Origin: Salana multivorans
GTDB taxonomy: Bacteria > Actinomycetota > Actinomycetes > Actinomycetales > Beutenbergiaceae
Assembly: GCF_003751805.1 (NCBI RefSeq)
Contig: NZ_RKHQ01000002.1
Location: 992,001 to 1,056,000 of the forward strand
Length of the DNA: 64,000 bases
Reading direction: 5' to 3'
Under the pieces are notes generated by a model, which saw only the letters and a list, made by a program, of their open reading frames with translations, was not told the origin of the DNA and ran no database searches. Of the stretch, positions 29,357-37,960 are shown piece after piece (positions within the stretch are counted from its first letter, which is position 1; the number at the start of each line of letters is the position of its first letter). The translations under genes were made by a program, and so were the position numbers.

Positions 29357-30664
29357 CTAGAACTCGGCTTCCCAGGACTTCTGGGCGTTGGCGAGGGCGT
29401 CCTCCATCGGCTGGTCACCGTTGAGGGCCTTCTGGAACTCCTGCGAGAACTGGCGCATGAGCTCCTCGGCGACGGGCAGGCCCGTGAACTCGTTGGCCGG
29501 GTAGCCGGCCTGGTAGATCTCGAACGCCTTCTCGATCAGCGGGTCGGCGTCCGCGAAGTCGGGCTTGGAGCCGACGTTGCCGGGGAAGGCGTTCGCCATC
29601 GTCGAGAGCTCGGAGTTGGTGGACTCGCTCATGAGGAACGAGACGAGCTTCCACGCCTCCTCCTTGTGGTCGCTGTTGTCCGCGACGCCGATGCCCCACG
29701 AGGCGTAGGGGATGCCCCGCTCGCCGTCGTAGCCGTCCTGCGCCGGGATGGCCGAGATGCTGAACTCGAGGTCGGGGTTCGCCTCGCGGATCAGGTTGAT
29801 GTGGGCGAGGGAGTCGATCATCATGCCGACGCGGCCGTTGGTGAACTCCTCGACCATGTCCTGCTCCTTCATGGTGAAGGCGCCGGGCGCGGTGACCCCG
29901 TCGTCCCAGAGCTGCTGCAGGAACGCCATGGCCGACGAGACGTCGTCGTTGGTGAGGTCGGGCTGGCCGTCCTTGAGCATCGAGCCGCCCGACGCCCACA
30001 CCCAGGACATGACGTTGTTCTGGATGCCGCTCGGCTGCTCCAGCGAGAGCGGGAAGATCCACCCGGGCTGGCTCGTGGCGTCCTTGATCTTCTGGGCCGC
30101 GGCCGAGAACTCGGAGCGGTTCGACGGGATCGAGGTCACGCCGGCGTCCGCCAGCAGGGCGTCGTTCGTGTAGAGCGGGTAGACGAAGTTGACGACCGGG
30201 ATCATGTAGGTCGCGCCGTCGACCTGGATCTGGCTCGCCAGCTCGGAGTCGTCGTAGCCGAACTCGCTCATGAGCGCCGTGAGGTCGGCGATGGAGCCCT
30301 GCTTGGCGAAGTCGTAGACCCACGCGCCGTCGAGGCCGACGACGTCCGGCATCGTGCCGGCGGCGGCGCTGGCGATCACCTGCTCCTTGGTCGACGCGTA
30401 CGGGCCGGACAGGAGCTCGACCTTGATCCCCGGGTTCTCGGCCTCGAACTTGTCGATGAGCGCGCGGAACTCACCGCTCGGGAGCTCCGGCTCCCACCAC
30501 TGCTGGAACTCGAGCGTGACCTGCTCGCCGCCGCCGTCACCACCCGTCGACCCGCCGCCGTCCCCCGTCGACGTACCGCCGCCCGATCCGCCACCGCACG
30601 CGGCGACGAGACCGACGGCAGCGAGACCCGCAACCGATGCGAGCCAGTGCTTCCGACTGACCAT
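29357..30664 (-). CDS. Extracellular sugar-binding lipoprotein (system 1)
   Basis: This is a family 1 solute-binding protein of a CUT1 importer, 435 residues. It has a lipoprotein signal with lipobox LVAAC and a Gly/Ser/Thr linker. A mature domain opens with EFQQWWEPELPSGEFRALI and continues with VNFVYPLYTND. The ATG at 30664 follows GGAGGAG. It is first in the operon leading to permeases, aldolase, ADP-dependent kinase, DUF4432 and ManA-like genes. It is clearly paralogous to the protein at 35.6-36.9 kb (shared QWWE, YPxYxN and VEEFTxGR segments). Confidence 0.93.
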   Translation of the reverse strand: MVSRKHWLASVAGLAAVGLVAACGGGSGGGTSTGDGGGSTGGDGGGEQVTLEFQQWWEPELPSGEFRALIDKFEAENPGIKVELLSGPYASTKEQVIASAAAGTMPDVVGLDGAWVYDFAKQGSIADLTALMSEFGYDDSELASQIQVDGATYMIPVVNFVYPLYTNDALLADAGVTSIPSNRSEFSAAAQKIKDATSQPGWIFPLSLEQPSGIQNNVMSWVWASGGSMLKDGQPDLTNDDVSSAMAFLQQLWDDGVTAPGAFTMKEQDMVEEFTNGRVGMMIDSLAHINLIREANPDLEFSISAIPAQDGYDGERGIPYASWGIGVADNSDHKEEAWKLVSFLMSESTNSELSTMANAFPGNVGSKPDFADADPLIEKAFEIYQAGYPANEFTGLPVAEELMRQFSQEFQKALNGDQPMEDALANAQKSWEAEF

Positions 30665-30767
30665 GACTCTCCTCCTTGAGACGCACAACCACGCGCATTC
30701 GTGCGCGGTGCCGCAACCGTACTGCCGATTTATGCGTCTCGGCAAGCCGAGGTGTGCCGAAGTGTGC

Positions 30768-30784
30768 AACGAATCGGTAACGAA
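30768..30784. promoter_or_regulatory. Tandem AACGAA operator-like sites upstream of system 1
   Basis: The 293-bp gap between the binding-protein gene and the DeoR gene contains AACGAA at 30768-30773 and again at 30779-30784, an 11-bp period on one face of the helix. On the minus strand these read TTCGTT, as in the aldolase/kinase operator at 33.0 kb. A TTGCCG / TACGGT pair about 18 bp apart further toward the gene could be the promoter. The rest of the gap shows no gene. DeoR binding is inferred. Confidence 0.5.
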
Positions 30785-30957
30785 AGCCGCGCGAACCAGC
30801 ATCGAGAGGTGCGTGAACCGGCAGGGAGGGGCACGGATCCGGGTCGCTCCCACCCCTGGGCGCGTCGATCCGGGGTGGGGCGTCGTCAGCGCGCGGGCGG
30901 GCCGAGCCCGGCGGCCGCGTGGGCCGGGCTCAGCGTGCGGGTGGGCCGCACCCGGCG

Positions 30958-31779
30958 CTAGGGGGTGATGACCTCGACGCCCGCGGCGGCGAGCGCCTCG
31001 GCGAGCTCGCCCTCGGGTGCCCGCTCGGTGACGAGGTAGTCGGCGGCCTCGAACGAGGCGATCCGCGCGAAGAGCTGGCGGCCGAACTTCGAGGAGTCCG
31101 CGAGGACCGCGACCTTCGCGGCGCGGTTGATCATCCCGGCCATCATCGCGGCCTCGCCGAGGTTGCTGGTCGACCAGCCCTGCTCGACGGAGACCGCCCC
31201 GACCGCGATGAGCGCGAGGTCGGCGCGGATGTGCACGTCGCCGGGGTTCTCGGCGGACTCGAACACGACGGGGCCGACCGTCGCCTGCGAGACGAACCGC
31301 ACGGTGCCGCCGATGAGGTAGAGGTCGCGGACGCACTCGGGGCTGATCTCCTGCGGCAGGCGCAGGTTGTTCGTCGCGATGGTCAGCTCCCGGTGGCCGC
31401 GCAGGTGCCGGGCGAGGGCGAGCGTCGTCGTGCCGGAGTTGACCGTGATGGCGGTGTTGTCCTCGACGAGGCCCGCGGCCAGCTCGCCGATCCGCTCCTT
31501 CGCCTCGGCCTGGACGCGGATGCGCACGTCGAGCGCCGAGTCGGGCTTGGGGAACCCGGAGAGGCTGACGGCTCCCCCGTGCGTGCGGAGCAGGACGCCG
31601 TCGGCGTCGAGCCGGTCGAGGTCGCGCCGGATGGTGTCGGGCGACACCTCGAACCGCTCGGCGAGCTGCGCGACCGTCACCTCCCCCACGCCGTTGACGT
31701 AGGACGCGAGCTCGGCCTTGCGCCCGGCGGGAAGCCGCCTACCCGTGCTGATGGTCTCACTCCCCTGCGTCGTTGCCAT
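30958..31779 (-). CDS. DeoR/GlpR-family repressor 1
   Basis: This is a sugar-phosphate-responsive repressor of 273 residues. The N-terminal winged helix is TVAQLAERFEVSPDTIRRDLDRLDADG with the family RTHGGAVSL motif. The C-terminal isomerase-fold sensor domain has NSGTTTLALARHL and VLADSSKFGRQ motifs. It lies upstream of system 1 on the same strand, with the next gene start 293 bp away. Its targets are likely the AACGAA-type sites at both ends of the cluster. A longer N-terminal tail precedes the helix than in DeoR 2. Confidence 0.92.
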   Translation of the reverse strand: MATTQGSETISTGRRLPAGRKAELASYVNGVGEVTVAQLAERFEVSPDTIRRDLDRLDADGVLLRTHGGAVSLSGFPKPDSALDVRIRVQAEAKERIGELAAGLVEDNTAITVNSGTTTLALARHLRGHRELTIATNNLRLPQEISPECVRDLYLIGGTVRFVSQATVGPVVFESAENPGDVHIRADLALIAVGAVSVEQGWSTSNLGEAAMMAGMINRAAKVAVLADSSKFGRQLFARIASFEAADYLVTERAPEGELAEALAAAGVEVITP

Positions 31780-31840
31780 GTCGCCGTTCTAACACAAAAC
31801 CGCATGAAGTCGCATCGTGGGCGAGTGCCAACCGACGACA

Positions 31841-31886
31841 CGGGCGTCGCCCGGGGCGACCGTTCGGCCACCCCGGGCGACGCCCG
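31841..31886 (-). terminator. Hairpin terminator after aldolase 2
   Basis: A perfect 16-bp stem (31841-31856 and 31871-31886) with a 14-nt loop lies 9 bp after the aldolase stop codon and before the DeoR 1 start. It should insulate DeoR 1 from the aldolase transcript. Confidence 0.8.
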
Positions 31887-31895
31887 GTGCGATCC

Positions 31896-32897
31896 TCAGC
31901 GCGGCAGCGCGGCCGGCGAGCGGAACACGACGGGCGTGTAGTCCGCCGCCTTCCCCGCCTGGCCGAACACGACCATCCGCTCCGCCACCATGTCCGACAT
32001 CGCGGTCCGTCCGGCGCTCGCCGCGGGCGCGGGGTCGGCGGCGAGCGGGGTCGAGGCGAGGTGCGCGCGCATCGCGGCCGCGTAGGCCATGTGCGAGTCC
32101 ATGCCCTGGTTGATCTTCGTGACGCCGAGCGTCGTGGAGCGGGCCTTCTCCTCCTCCGGGACGCCCCACGACTCCGGGAGCGCGCCGCCGTGGGCGTTGA
32201 TGATCTCGCGCAGGTGCGCCGGCAGCGACGACGAGCCGTGCATGACGAGGTGCGTGCCGGGGATCCGGCCTGCGATCTCCTCGATCAGGTCCATGTGCAG
32301 CACGGTCGAGTCGGGCGGGCTGGTGAACTTGTATGCGCCGTGCGACGTGCCGATGGCGACGGCGAGCGCGTCCACGCCGGTGCGCGCCACGAACTCGGCG
32401 GCCTCGTCCGGGTCGGCGAGGACGATCTCGGCGTGCGTGGCGCCGTCCTTCGACCCACCGATCGTGCCCAGCTCGCCCTCGACGGAGACGCCGCGCTCGT
32501 GCGCGTACTCGACCACCCGGAGCGTGACGGCGATGTTGTCGTCGAAGCTCATCGGCTGGTGCGTCTCGGGGTCGAGGCTGCCGTCGATCATGACGCTGGA
32601 GAAGCCGGCGTCGATGGCGCGGAAGCAGGTCTCGGCGTCCGGCCCGTGGTCCAGGTGCACGACGACCGGGACGTCCTCGTAGTGGTCGACCGTCCGCAGC
32701 AGCAGGTCCCAGAACAGCTCGTCGGAGGCGAAGGCGGAGGCTCCGGCGATCGTCTGGACGATGACGGGCGACGCGGTGCGACGCGCGGCGTCGAGCACGG
32801 CCTCGACCTGCTCGATGTCGGTGACGTTGAACGCGCCGACGCCGTAGCCGCCGGCTCGGGCATGGTCGAGGACCTCGCGGAGTGTACAAAGTGCCAT
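31896..32897 (-). CDS. Class II fructose-bisphosphate aldolase (copy 2)
   Basis: This 333-residue zinc aldolase is longer than the other two copies. It has VHLDHGPDAETC, GFSSVMIDGSLDP, EGELGTIGGSKDG, the LVMHGSSSLP phosphate-site motif and GVTKINQGMDSHMA. The insertions near the DHAP site and the extended C terminus match the group that includes classical class IIA/B fructose-bisphosphate aldolases. It is divergent from the FGGY kinase gene across a 200-bp region holding a large inverted repeat, so the two are likely coregulated. The substrate is unknown. Confidence 0.9.
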   Translation of the reverse strand: MALCTLREVLDHARAGGYGVGAFNVTDIEQVEAVLDAARRTASPVIVQTIAGASAFASDELFWDLLLRTVDHYEDVPVVVHLDHGPDAETCFRAIDAGFSSVMIDGSLDPETHQPMSFDDNIAVTLRVVEYAHERGVSVEGELGTIGGSKDGATHAEIVLADPDEAAEFVARTGVDALAVAIGTSHGAYKFTSPPDSTVLHMDLIEEIAGRIPGTHLVMHGSSSLPAHLREIINAHGGALPESWGVPEEEKARSTTLGVTKINQGMDSHMAYAAAMRAHLASTPLAADPAPAASAGRTAMSDMVAERMVVFGQAGKAADYTPVVFRSPAALPR

Positions 32898-32984
32898 GGG
32901 CGGCGGCCTTTCGCTTGCCGGATCGTCGCGCCCACGCCCCCGGACCGGGGCGTCGGACGCCTGGGACAGACGTTGAGTAGAGTA

Positions 32985-33025
32985 ACAGAACGAATGCTAG
33001 TTGGCTTCTAATCATTTCGTTCTGT
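32985..33025. promoter_or_regulatory. Inverted-repeat operator between aldolase 2 and FGGY kinase
   Basis: A perfect 10-bp inverted repeat (ACAGAACGAA at 32985-32994, TTCGTTCTGT at 33016-33025) with a 21-bp spacer sits in the middle of the divergent promoter region. Half-site centres are about three helical turns apart. The core AACGAA/TTCGTT also occurs upstream of the first sugar-binding-protein gene. The region is visibly AT-richer than its surroundings. The likely binder is one of the two DeoR regulators. Confidence 0.7.
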
Positions 33026-33098
33026 GATGCCGCCGGACCCTCCGGCGGCCGCGGACGACCGCGCCGAAGGGCGCGAGGCCGGACATGGGAGGAGCACC

Positions 33099-34484
33099 GT
33101 GAACGAGGACGTGCTGGTCGGGGTCGACATCGGCAGCTCGCGGGTCAAGGCCGCCGCGTACCGCCGCGACGGGACGCTCGCGGCGATCGCCGACGCGCCG
33201 ACACCGGTCGTGACGCACGCCGAGGGGGACGACTTCCCGGTGCTGGAGATGCTGGCCGCCGCGGCCGGCGCCGTCCGGGGACTCCGGCTCCCACCTGCGT
33301 CGATCGTCGGTCTCGCGGTCACGTCGATGGGCGAGGTCGGCACGGTCCTCGCCGACGACGGGCTGCGGGACGTCGTCTTCCCGTCCTGGTACGACGGACG
33401 CGGGGTCGACGTCGTCGACCACCTCGAGCTGACGTGGGGCGCGCGCGAGCTGCGCGACCGGACCGGCCGGCACGCGCGGCTGGTCTCGACCGTCGCCAAG
33501 CTCGGCTCCGTCCCGTCCGTGCCCGCCGGCACCTTCGTCGGAGTTGCGGGTGCTTTCGTCTGGCAGCTCACGGGAGAGGCGTGGCAGGAGGCGTCGCTGG
33601 CCGCGTCGAGCGGGGTGTACGACGTCGTGCGACGCACGTACCTCGACGACGTCTGGGCGAGCGCCGGGCTCGCGCACGTCGCCCTGCCGCCGGTGCGGCG
33701 GCCTGGCGCGTGGAGCCCGGCGAGCACCGACCTGGCGACCGAGCTCGGCCTCGCGCCCGGCGCCCCCGTCGTGATCGCCGGCCACGACCACCCGGTCGCC
33801 TCCCTCGGGGCCGGCGCGCGACCCGGCGAGGTGGTCGACTCGATCGGGACGGGCGAGGCGGTCATCGCCGTCGTGCGCCCCGACCTCGCCGCCGACCCGG
33901 ACCACCTCCCATCGCTCCTCGACCTCGACCCGTACCTGAGCGTCGAGATGTGGCCGTCGACCGGGGAGCAGCTCGTCGTCTGGGAGCGGATGCGGCCGGG
34001 TCTCGCGATGCGCACGTTCCTGGACCGGGCGGACCTCGACCGCACGACGCTCGACGCGACCGCGCCCGCCCCGCGCGCGCCCCGCCGCGTCGACGAGGAG
34101 GTCTCGCTCGCGCTCGAGGCCGGCCGAGCGGTCGACCTGGCCTACGACGCCACCGCCTGGGGCGAGCTCACCGACTACTACGTCCTGCTCGCGCAGCGCG
34201 GCGAGCTGCTGGTGCGCCGGGTGACGGGCGCCGACGGCGCCACCGTCCTCACCGGCGGCGGGCTGCGCTCGCCGCGGTGGCGCGCGGCCAAGGCCGAGCT
34301 GGCGACGACCGGCGTGGACGTCTCGACGGTGACCGAGACCGCGACCCGCGGCTGCGCAGCGATGGTCGGCGTCGCCAGCGGCTGGTGGGAGCAGGCGGAG
34401 GCGATGCCGGGCACGGGGCGCGTGCACGTGCGCCCCGGCGCCGTCGACGCCATGGACCGCGCGGCGCAGGTGCTCGGTGGCTGA
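33099..34484 (+). CDS. FGGY-family carbohydrate kinase
   Basis: This is a cytoplasmic sugar kinase of the hexokinase/actin fold. The 461-residue protein has the N-terminal phosphate loop VGVDIGSSRVKAAAYRRDG, the catalytic aspartate in GHDHPVASLGAG and an adenosine-binding TVLTGGGLRSPRWR segment. GTG at 33099 follows GGGAGGAG by 5 bp and removes a non-conserved 25-residue extension. The family covers xylulo-, fuculo-, rhamnulo- and glycerol kinases, and I cannot pick among them. Context with three class II aldolases suggests the phosphorylated ketose is then cleaved. The downstream DeoR gene begins within 65 bp. Confidence 0.9.
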   Translation: MNEDVLVGVDIGSSRVKAAAYRRDGTLAAIADAPTPVVTHAEGDDFPVLEMLAAAAGAVRGLRLPPASIVGLAVTSMGEVGTVLADDGLRDVVFPSWYDGRGVDVVDHLELTWGARELRDRTGRHARLVSTVAKLGSVPSVPAGTFVGVAGAFVWQLTGEAWQEASLAASSGVYDVVRRTYLDDVWASAGLAHVALPPVRRPGAWSPASTDLATELGLAPGAPVVIAGHDHPVASLGAGARPGEVVDSIGTGEAVIAVVRPDLAADPDHLPSLLDLDPYLSVEMWPSTGEQLVVWERMRPGLAMRTFLDRADLDRTTLDATAPAPRAPRRVDEEVSLALEAGRAVDLAYDATAWGELTDYYVLLAQRGELLVRRVTGADGATVLTGGGLRSPRWRAAKAELATTGVDVSTVTETATRGCAAMVGVASGWWEQAEAMPGTGRVHVRPGAVDAMDRAAQVLGG

Positions 34485-34548
34485 GCTCGGCGCGGCCCCC
34501 CGGGTGCCGATCCCGGCGTTCGACGCGGTACCGGTGTACCCTCGCACC

Positions 34549-35304
34549 GTGCATGCTTCCCAACGTCGCGAAGCGATTCTGGCGGCGGTTTTCGCCCGTG
34601 GGACCGTTCTTACCAGGGACCTCGCCGCCCAGCTCAACGTCTCCGAGGTGACGATCCGCAACGACTTCGAGGCGCTGGAGAAGCAGGGACGGGTCGCCCG
34701 CGTGCACGGCGGCGTCACGATGTCCGAGGTCCCCCTCATGGGGTTCGCGGCCCGCTCGGGACAGAACGTCGAGGCGAAGCAGCGGATCTCGGCGGCGGCC
34801 GCCCGGCTCATCAGCGACGGCTCGACCATCATCCTCGACTCCGGGACGACCATCTTCGAGCTGGCGCGCCAGCTCCCCACGGTCTCCGACCTCGTCGTCC
34901 TGACGCCGGGGATCAACATCGCGCTCGCGCTCATGGAGGTCTCCGGGGTGCACGTCCGCCTCCTCGGCGGCCGCGTCGCCCCCGGGATCGCCGCGACGGT
35001 CGGTTCGGCCCGTCAGCAGGGCATCGAGGGCGAGATCGCCCACCTCGCGTTCCTCGGCGCCGGCGCGATCGACGCCGACCACGACGTCGTGGAGGGCTCG
35101 CTCGACATCGCCGAGTCCAAGCGGACGCTCGCCGGGACGGCCCGGCGACGCGTGCTGCTCGCCGACTCCACCAAGTGGTTCACGTTCGACCGGCACAAGG
35201 TGATGAACGTGGCCGACTTCGACACCGTCATCACCGACGACGCCATGCCCGAGTCGACGCGGGAGGCGATCCGCGCGACCGGCACCGAGCTCATCGTCGC
35301 CTGA
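34549..35304 (+). CDS. DeoR/GlpR-family repressor 2
   Basis: This is a repressor of about 251 residues, the normal DeoR size. The winged helix is TRDLAAQLNVSEVTIRNDFEALEKQG followed by RVHGGVTMSE. The sensor domain has ILDSGTTIFELARQL, LLGGRVAPG and VLLADSTKWFT. GTG at 34549 is preceded by TACCCT (34537-34542) with a 6-nt gap, a leaderless pattern that supports this start. A longer frame to 34477 would overlap the kinase gene and add 24 non-conserved residues. Its position between the FGGY kinase and importer 2 suggests it controls one or both. Confidence 0.9.
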   Translation: MHASQRREAILAAVFARGTVLTRDLAAQLNVSEVTIRNDFEALEKQGRVARVHGGVTMSEVPLMGFAARSGQNVEAKQRISAAAARLISDGSTIILDSGTTIFELARQLPTVSDLVVLTPGINIALALMEVSGVHVRLLGGRVAPGIAATVGSARQQGIEGEIAHLAFLGAGAIDADHDVVEGSLDIAESKRTLAGTARRRVLLADSTKWFTFDRHKVMNVADFDTVITDDAMPESTREAIRATGTELIVA

Positions 35305-35455
35305 CCCCTTCCCGCGCGGGTCGGCCGAGCCCAGCCGCGCGTGCACGCGTGCAGCCCGGCCTGCGGCCGGGGGGCTGGGCCGGCCAACGGACCGGAGCCC
35401 GACCGCGACGGGACTCGAAGCACGCCTGCGCCAGGGTGTCACCTCACAACTTGGT

Positions 35456-35488
35456 AACGATATGAAACGTAAGACTGGCGCTTTCGTA
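35456..35488. promoter_or_regulatory. Promoter/operator region of importer 2
   Basis: The 273-bp gap between DeoR 2 and the binding-protein gene is GC-rich in its first half, with short self-complementary stretches. It turns AT-richer near 35446-35510. It contains AACGAT (35456), AAACGT (35465) and TTTCGTA (35482), variants of the AACGAA half-site about 10 bp apart. GGTAACGA is shared exactly with the region upstream of importer 1. It is probably a DeoR-type operator overlapping the promoter. Confidence 0.45.
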
Positions 35489-35577
35489 TCCTGCCGCCTA
35501 CAGTCTGTCTTGGCCACATGGCCGTGCGGGCGCGCCGGCAAGCGTGCACCGCCACGTACTCAAGGAGGAGAAGGACT

Positions 35578-36900
35578 ATGCAGCGCAAGCTTGCGATGGT
35601 CGCGGCACTCGGGGCGGCGACGGCGCTCGCCCTGGCTGGATGCTCGTCGTCGAACCCCGGCACGGGTGGGACGACCGGCTCGGGCAGCACCGACGGGTCG
35701 TCGGGCTCGACCGACGGCGGCGGCTCGGGCGGCGACATCACGCTCGACTTCAGCCAGTGGTGGGAGGTGGAGCTCGCACCGGGCGTCATGCGCGGTCTCA
35801 TGGACCGGTTCGAGGAGGAGAACCCGGGCGTCACGGTCAACCTCATCTCGAACCCCTACTCGGCCACCGTCGACCTCCAGACCTCCGCCGCCGCGACGGG
35901 GACGCTCGCCTGCCTCGTCGCCATCAACGGCGCGAGCGTGTACGACCTGAAGACGCAGGGCGCCATCACGAACCTCAGCACCCTCATGGACGAGGCCGGG
36001 TTCGACCCGTCGACGCTGGTCAGCAACGACCAGATCGACGGCGCCACCTACATGGTGCGGGCGCTCAACTTCGCGTACCCGATGTACTACAACCTGGACC
36101 TGCTCGAGGCCGCGGGCATCACCAAGCTGCCCGAGACGCGCTCGGAGTTCGAGGACGCGGCCACCAAGGTCACCAACCCGGACACCAACGTCTACGCGTG
36201 GTCGCTGCCGATCAACGTCCAGTCCCCCGCCGGGTTCGACTCCCAGTCCTGGCTCTGGGCCTCGGGCGGCCGGTTCCTCAAGGACCGCAAGCCGAACTTC
36301 GAGACCCCGGAGATCGCGAACTGGCTCGGGTTCCTCAAGTCGCAGTACGACGCCGGCGTCATCACGCCCGGTGCCTTCACGCAGCAGGAGCAGCAGAAGG
36401 TCGAGGAGTTCACGGCCGGTCGCAACGCCATGATGAACGGCTCGCTCGCCCACATCTCGGGCATCCGCGAGTCCAACCCCGACCTCAGCTTCGACATCGG
36501 GTACGTCCCGGTCGAGGACGGGTTCACGGGTGAGCGCGGCCTCGCCGGCGCGAGCTGGGGCATGGGCATCGCCGAGAACTGCGAGCACAAGGCCGAGGCC
36601 TGGAAGCTCGTCGAGTTCGTCATGAGCACCGACGTCAACTCGGAGCTCGCCACCGAGGCGACCGGCTTCCCGGGGTCGGTCGACGCCGTCCCGGGCTACG
36701 TCGACGGCGACCCGCTGTACGAGAAGGCCTTCGAGGTCTACCAGAACAGCGAGTTCGTGACCGAGCTCGAGGGCCTGCCGAACGCGCTGGACCTCAACCG
36801 CAACCTCAACGAGAACCTCGTCCGGCTCCTGCAGGGCGACGCGACCATCGAGGAGACGCAGTCCTCGCTCCAGGAGTACTGGACCGGCGTCCTGGGCTAG
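35578..36900 (+). CDS. Extracellular sugar-binding lipoprotein (system 2)
   Basis: This 440-residue family 1 solute-binding lipoprotein has lipobox LALAGC and a Gly/Ser/Thr linker. The mature domain starts DFSQWWEVELAPGVMRGLMDRF and shares IDGATYM, NFAYPMYYN and KVEEFTAGRNAMM segments with the system 1 protein. The ATG at 35578 follows AAGGAGGAG. It heads an operon with two permeases and aldolase 3. The ligand probably resembles that of system 1, but the binding cleft cannot be read from sequence. Confidence 0.93.
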   Translation: MQRKLAMVAALGAATALALAGCSSSNPGTGGTTGSGSTDGSSGSTDGGGSGGDITLDFSQWWEVELAPGVMRGLMDRFEEENPGVTVNLISNPYSATVDLQTSAAATGTLACLVAINGASVYDLKTQGAITNLSTLMDEAGFDPSTLVSNDQIDGATYMVRALNFAYPMYYNLDLLEAAGITKLPETRSEFEDAATKVTNPDTNVYAWSLPINVQSPAGFDSQSWLWASGGRFLKDRKPNFETPEIANWLGFLKSQYDAGVITPGAFTQQEQQKVEEFTAGRNAMMNGSLAHISGIRESNPDLSFDIGYVPVEDGFTGERGLAGASWGMGIAENCEHKAEAWKLVEFVMSTDVNSELATEATGFPGSVDAVPGYVDGDPLYEKAFEVYQNSEFVTELEGLPNALDLNRNLNENLVRLLQGDATIEETQSSLQEYWTGVLG

Positions 36901-36935
36901 TCCTGGGCTGATCGGCCAACACCCGGCCGGCCAGC

Positions 36936-36966
36936 GTGCGCGGGGCGCGTCACGCGCCCCGCGCAC
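36936..36966 (+). terminator. Stem-loop between binding protein and permeases (system 2)
   Basis: A perfect 14-bp stem (36936-36949 and 36953-36966) with a 3-nt loop lies 35 bp after the binding-protein stop. It matches the placement of the hairpin in system 1 and probably sets higher binding-protein than permease levels. Confidence 0.7.
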
Positions 36967-37026
36967 ACCCGCGTGACCCCCAGCGCGGCCCACGACGTCC
37001 AACCCCCTGTCCCCCGCGAGGTTCCG

Positions 37027-37959
37027 ATGACCGCACCCCCGCTCGTGCGCACGAGTCGCACGCCCCACCCCGTCCGCCGCTCCCGTCGGCTCCGCGACAA
37101 CCTGACGGCGTACACCTACATGTCGCCGACCATCCTCGTGATGGCGCTCATGATGGCCACCCCCGTCGTCATGGTCTTCATCTACTCCACGCTGAGCAAC
37201 GTGGTGATGGTGAAGGACTCGACCTTCGTCGGCGCCGCCAACTTCGCCACCCTGTTCGGCGACCCGATCTTCCGCAAGGCGATCGGGAACACGCTCATGT
37301 TCACGGCCGCGTCGGTCACGTTCCACCTCGTCCTCGGGATGCTGTTCGCGCTCATGCTCAACAGCACGCTCATGCCGCGGCTGGCGTCGTCGATCTTCCG
37401 GGTGGTCTACATCCTGCCGTGGGTGTTCACCGCGTCGATCGTCGTCATCCTCTGGCAGCTCCTGCTCAACCCGAACGGCGTCGTCAACTACCTGCTGCGC
37501 ACGCTCCACCTCATCGATCAGCGCGTCGAGTGGTTCTCCAACCCCGATCTCGCGCTGCTCACCGTCATCTTCATCAACATCTGGGCCGGCTACCCGTTCT
37601 TCATGGTGAGCCTGCTCGCCGGTCTCCAGGGCATCCCGGCCGACCTGTTCGAGGCGGCCCAGGTGGACGGCGCTGGCGGCGTCGGCCGGTTCTTCCACAT
37701 CACGGTGCCCCAGCTCATGCCGATCATCGTGGCGATGGCGATGCTCGACTTCATCTGGAACATGCAGCAGTTCCCGATCGTCTGGCTCGCCACCGGCGGC
37801 GGGCCGCTCAACGCGACCGAGACCATCGCGACCTACACCTACAACCTGGCCTTCTCCAAGCACCAGTTCTCGCTCGCGGCGGCGAGCGGCGTCGTCCTCT
37901 TCCTCGTGTCGATGGTCGTCGCCCTGGTCTACGTGCGCCACCAGAAGGCGAGGGACTGA
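37027..37959 (+). CDS. ABC sugar importer permease, MalF type (system 2)
   Basis: This 310-residue CUT1 permease has six helices and the EAA loop FEAAQVDGAGGVGRFFHITV. The conserved stretch NIWAGYPFFMVSLLAGLQGI nearly copies system 1. The ATG at 37027 follows a GAGG site; an upstream in-frame start at 36973 lies in the hairpin region and is unlikely. It is paired with the next permease at a 1-bp gap, the same spacing as in system 1. Confidence 0.93.
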   Translation: MTAPPLVRTSRTPHPVRRSRRLRDNLTAYTYMSPTILVMALMMATPVVMVFIYSTLSNVVMVKDSTFVGAANFATLFGDPIFRKAIGNTLMFTAASVTFHLVLGMLFALMLNSTLMPRLASSIFRVVYILPWVFTASIVVILWQLLLNPNGVVNYLLRTLHLIDQRVEWFSNPDLALLTVIFINIWAGYPFFMVSLLAGLQGIPADLFEAAQVDGAGGVGRFFHITVPQLMPIIVAMAMLDFIWNMQQFPIVWLATGGGPLNATETIATYTYNLAFSKHQFSLAAASGVVLFLVSMVVALVYVRHQKARD

Positions 37960-37960
37960 C

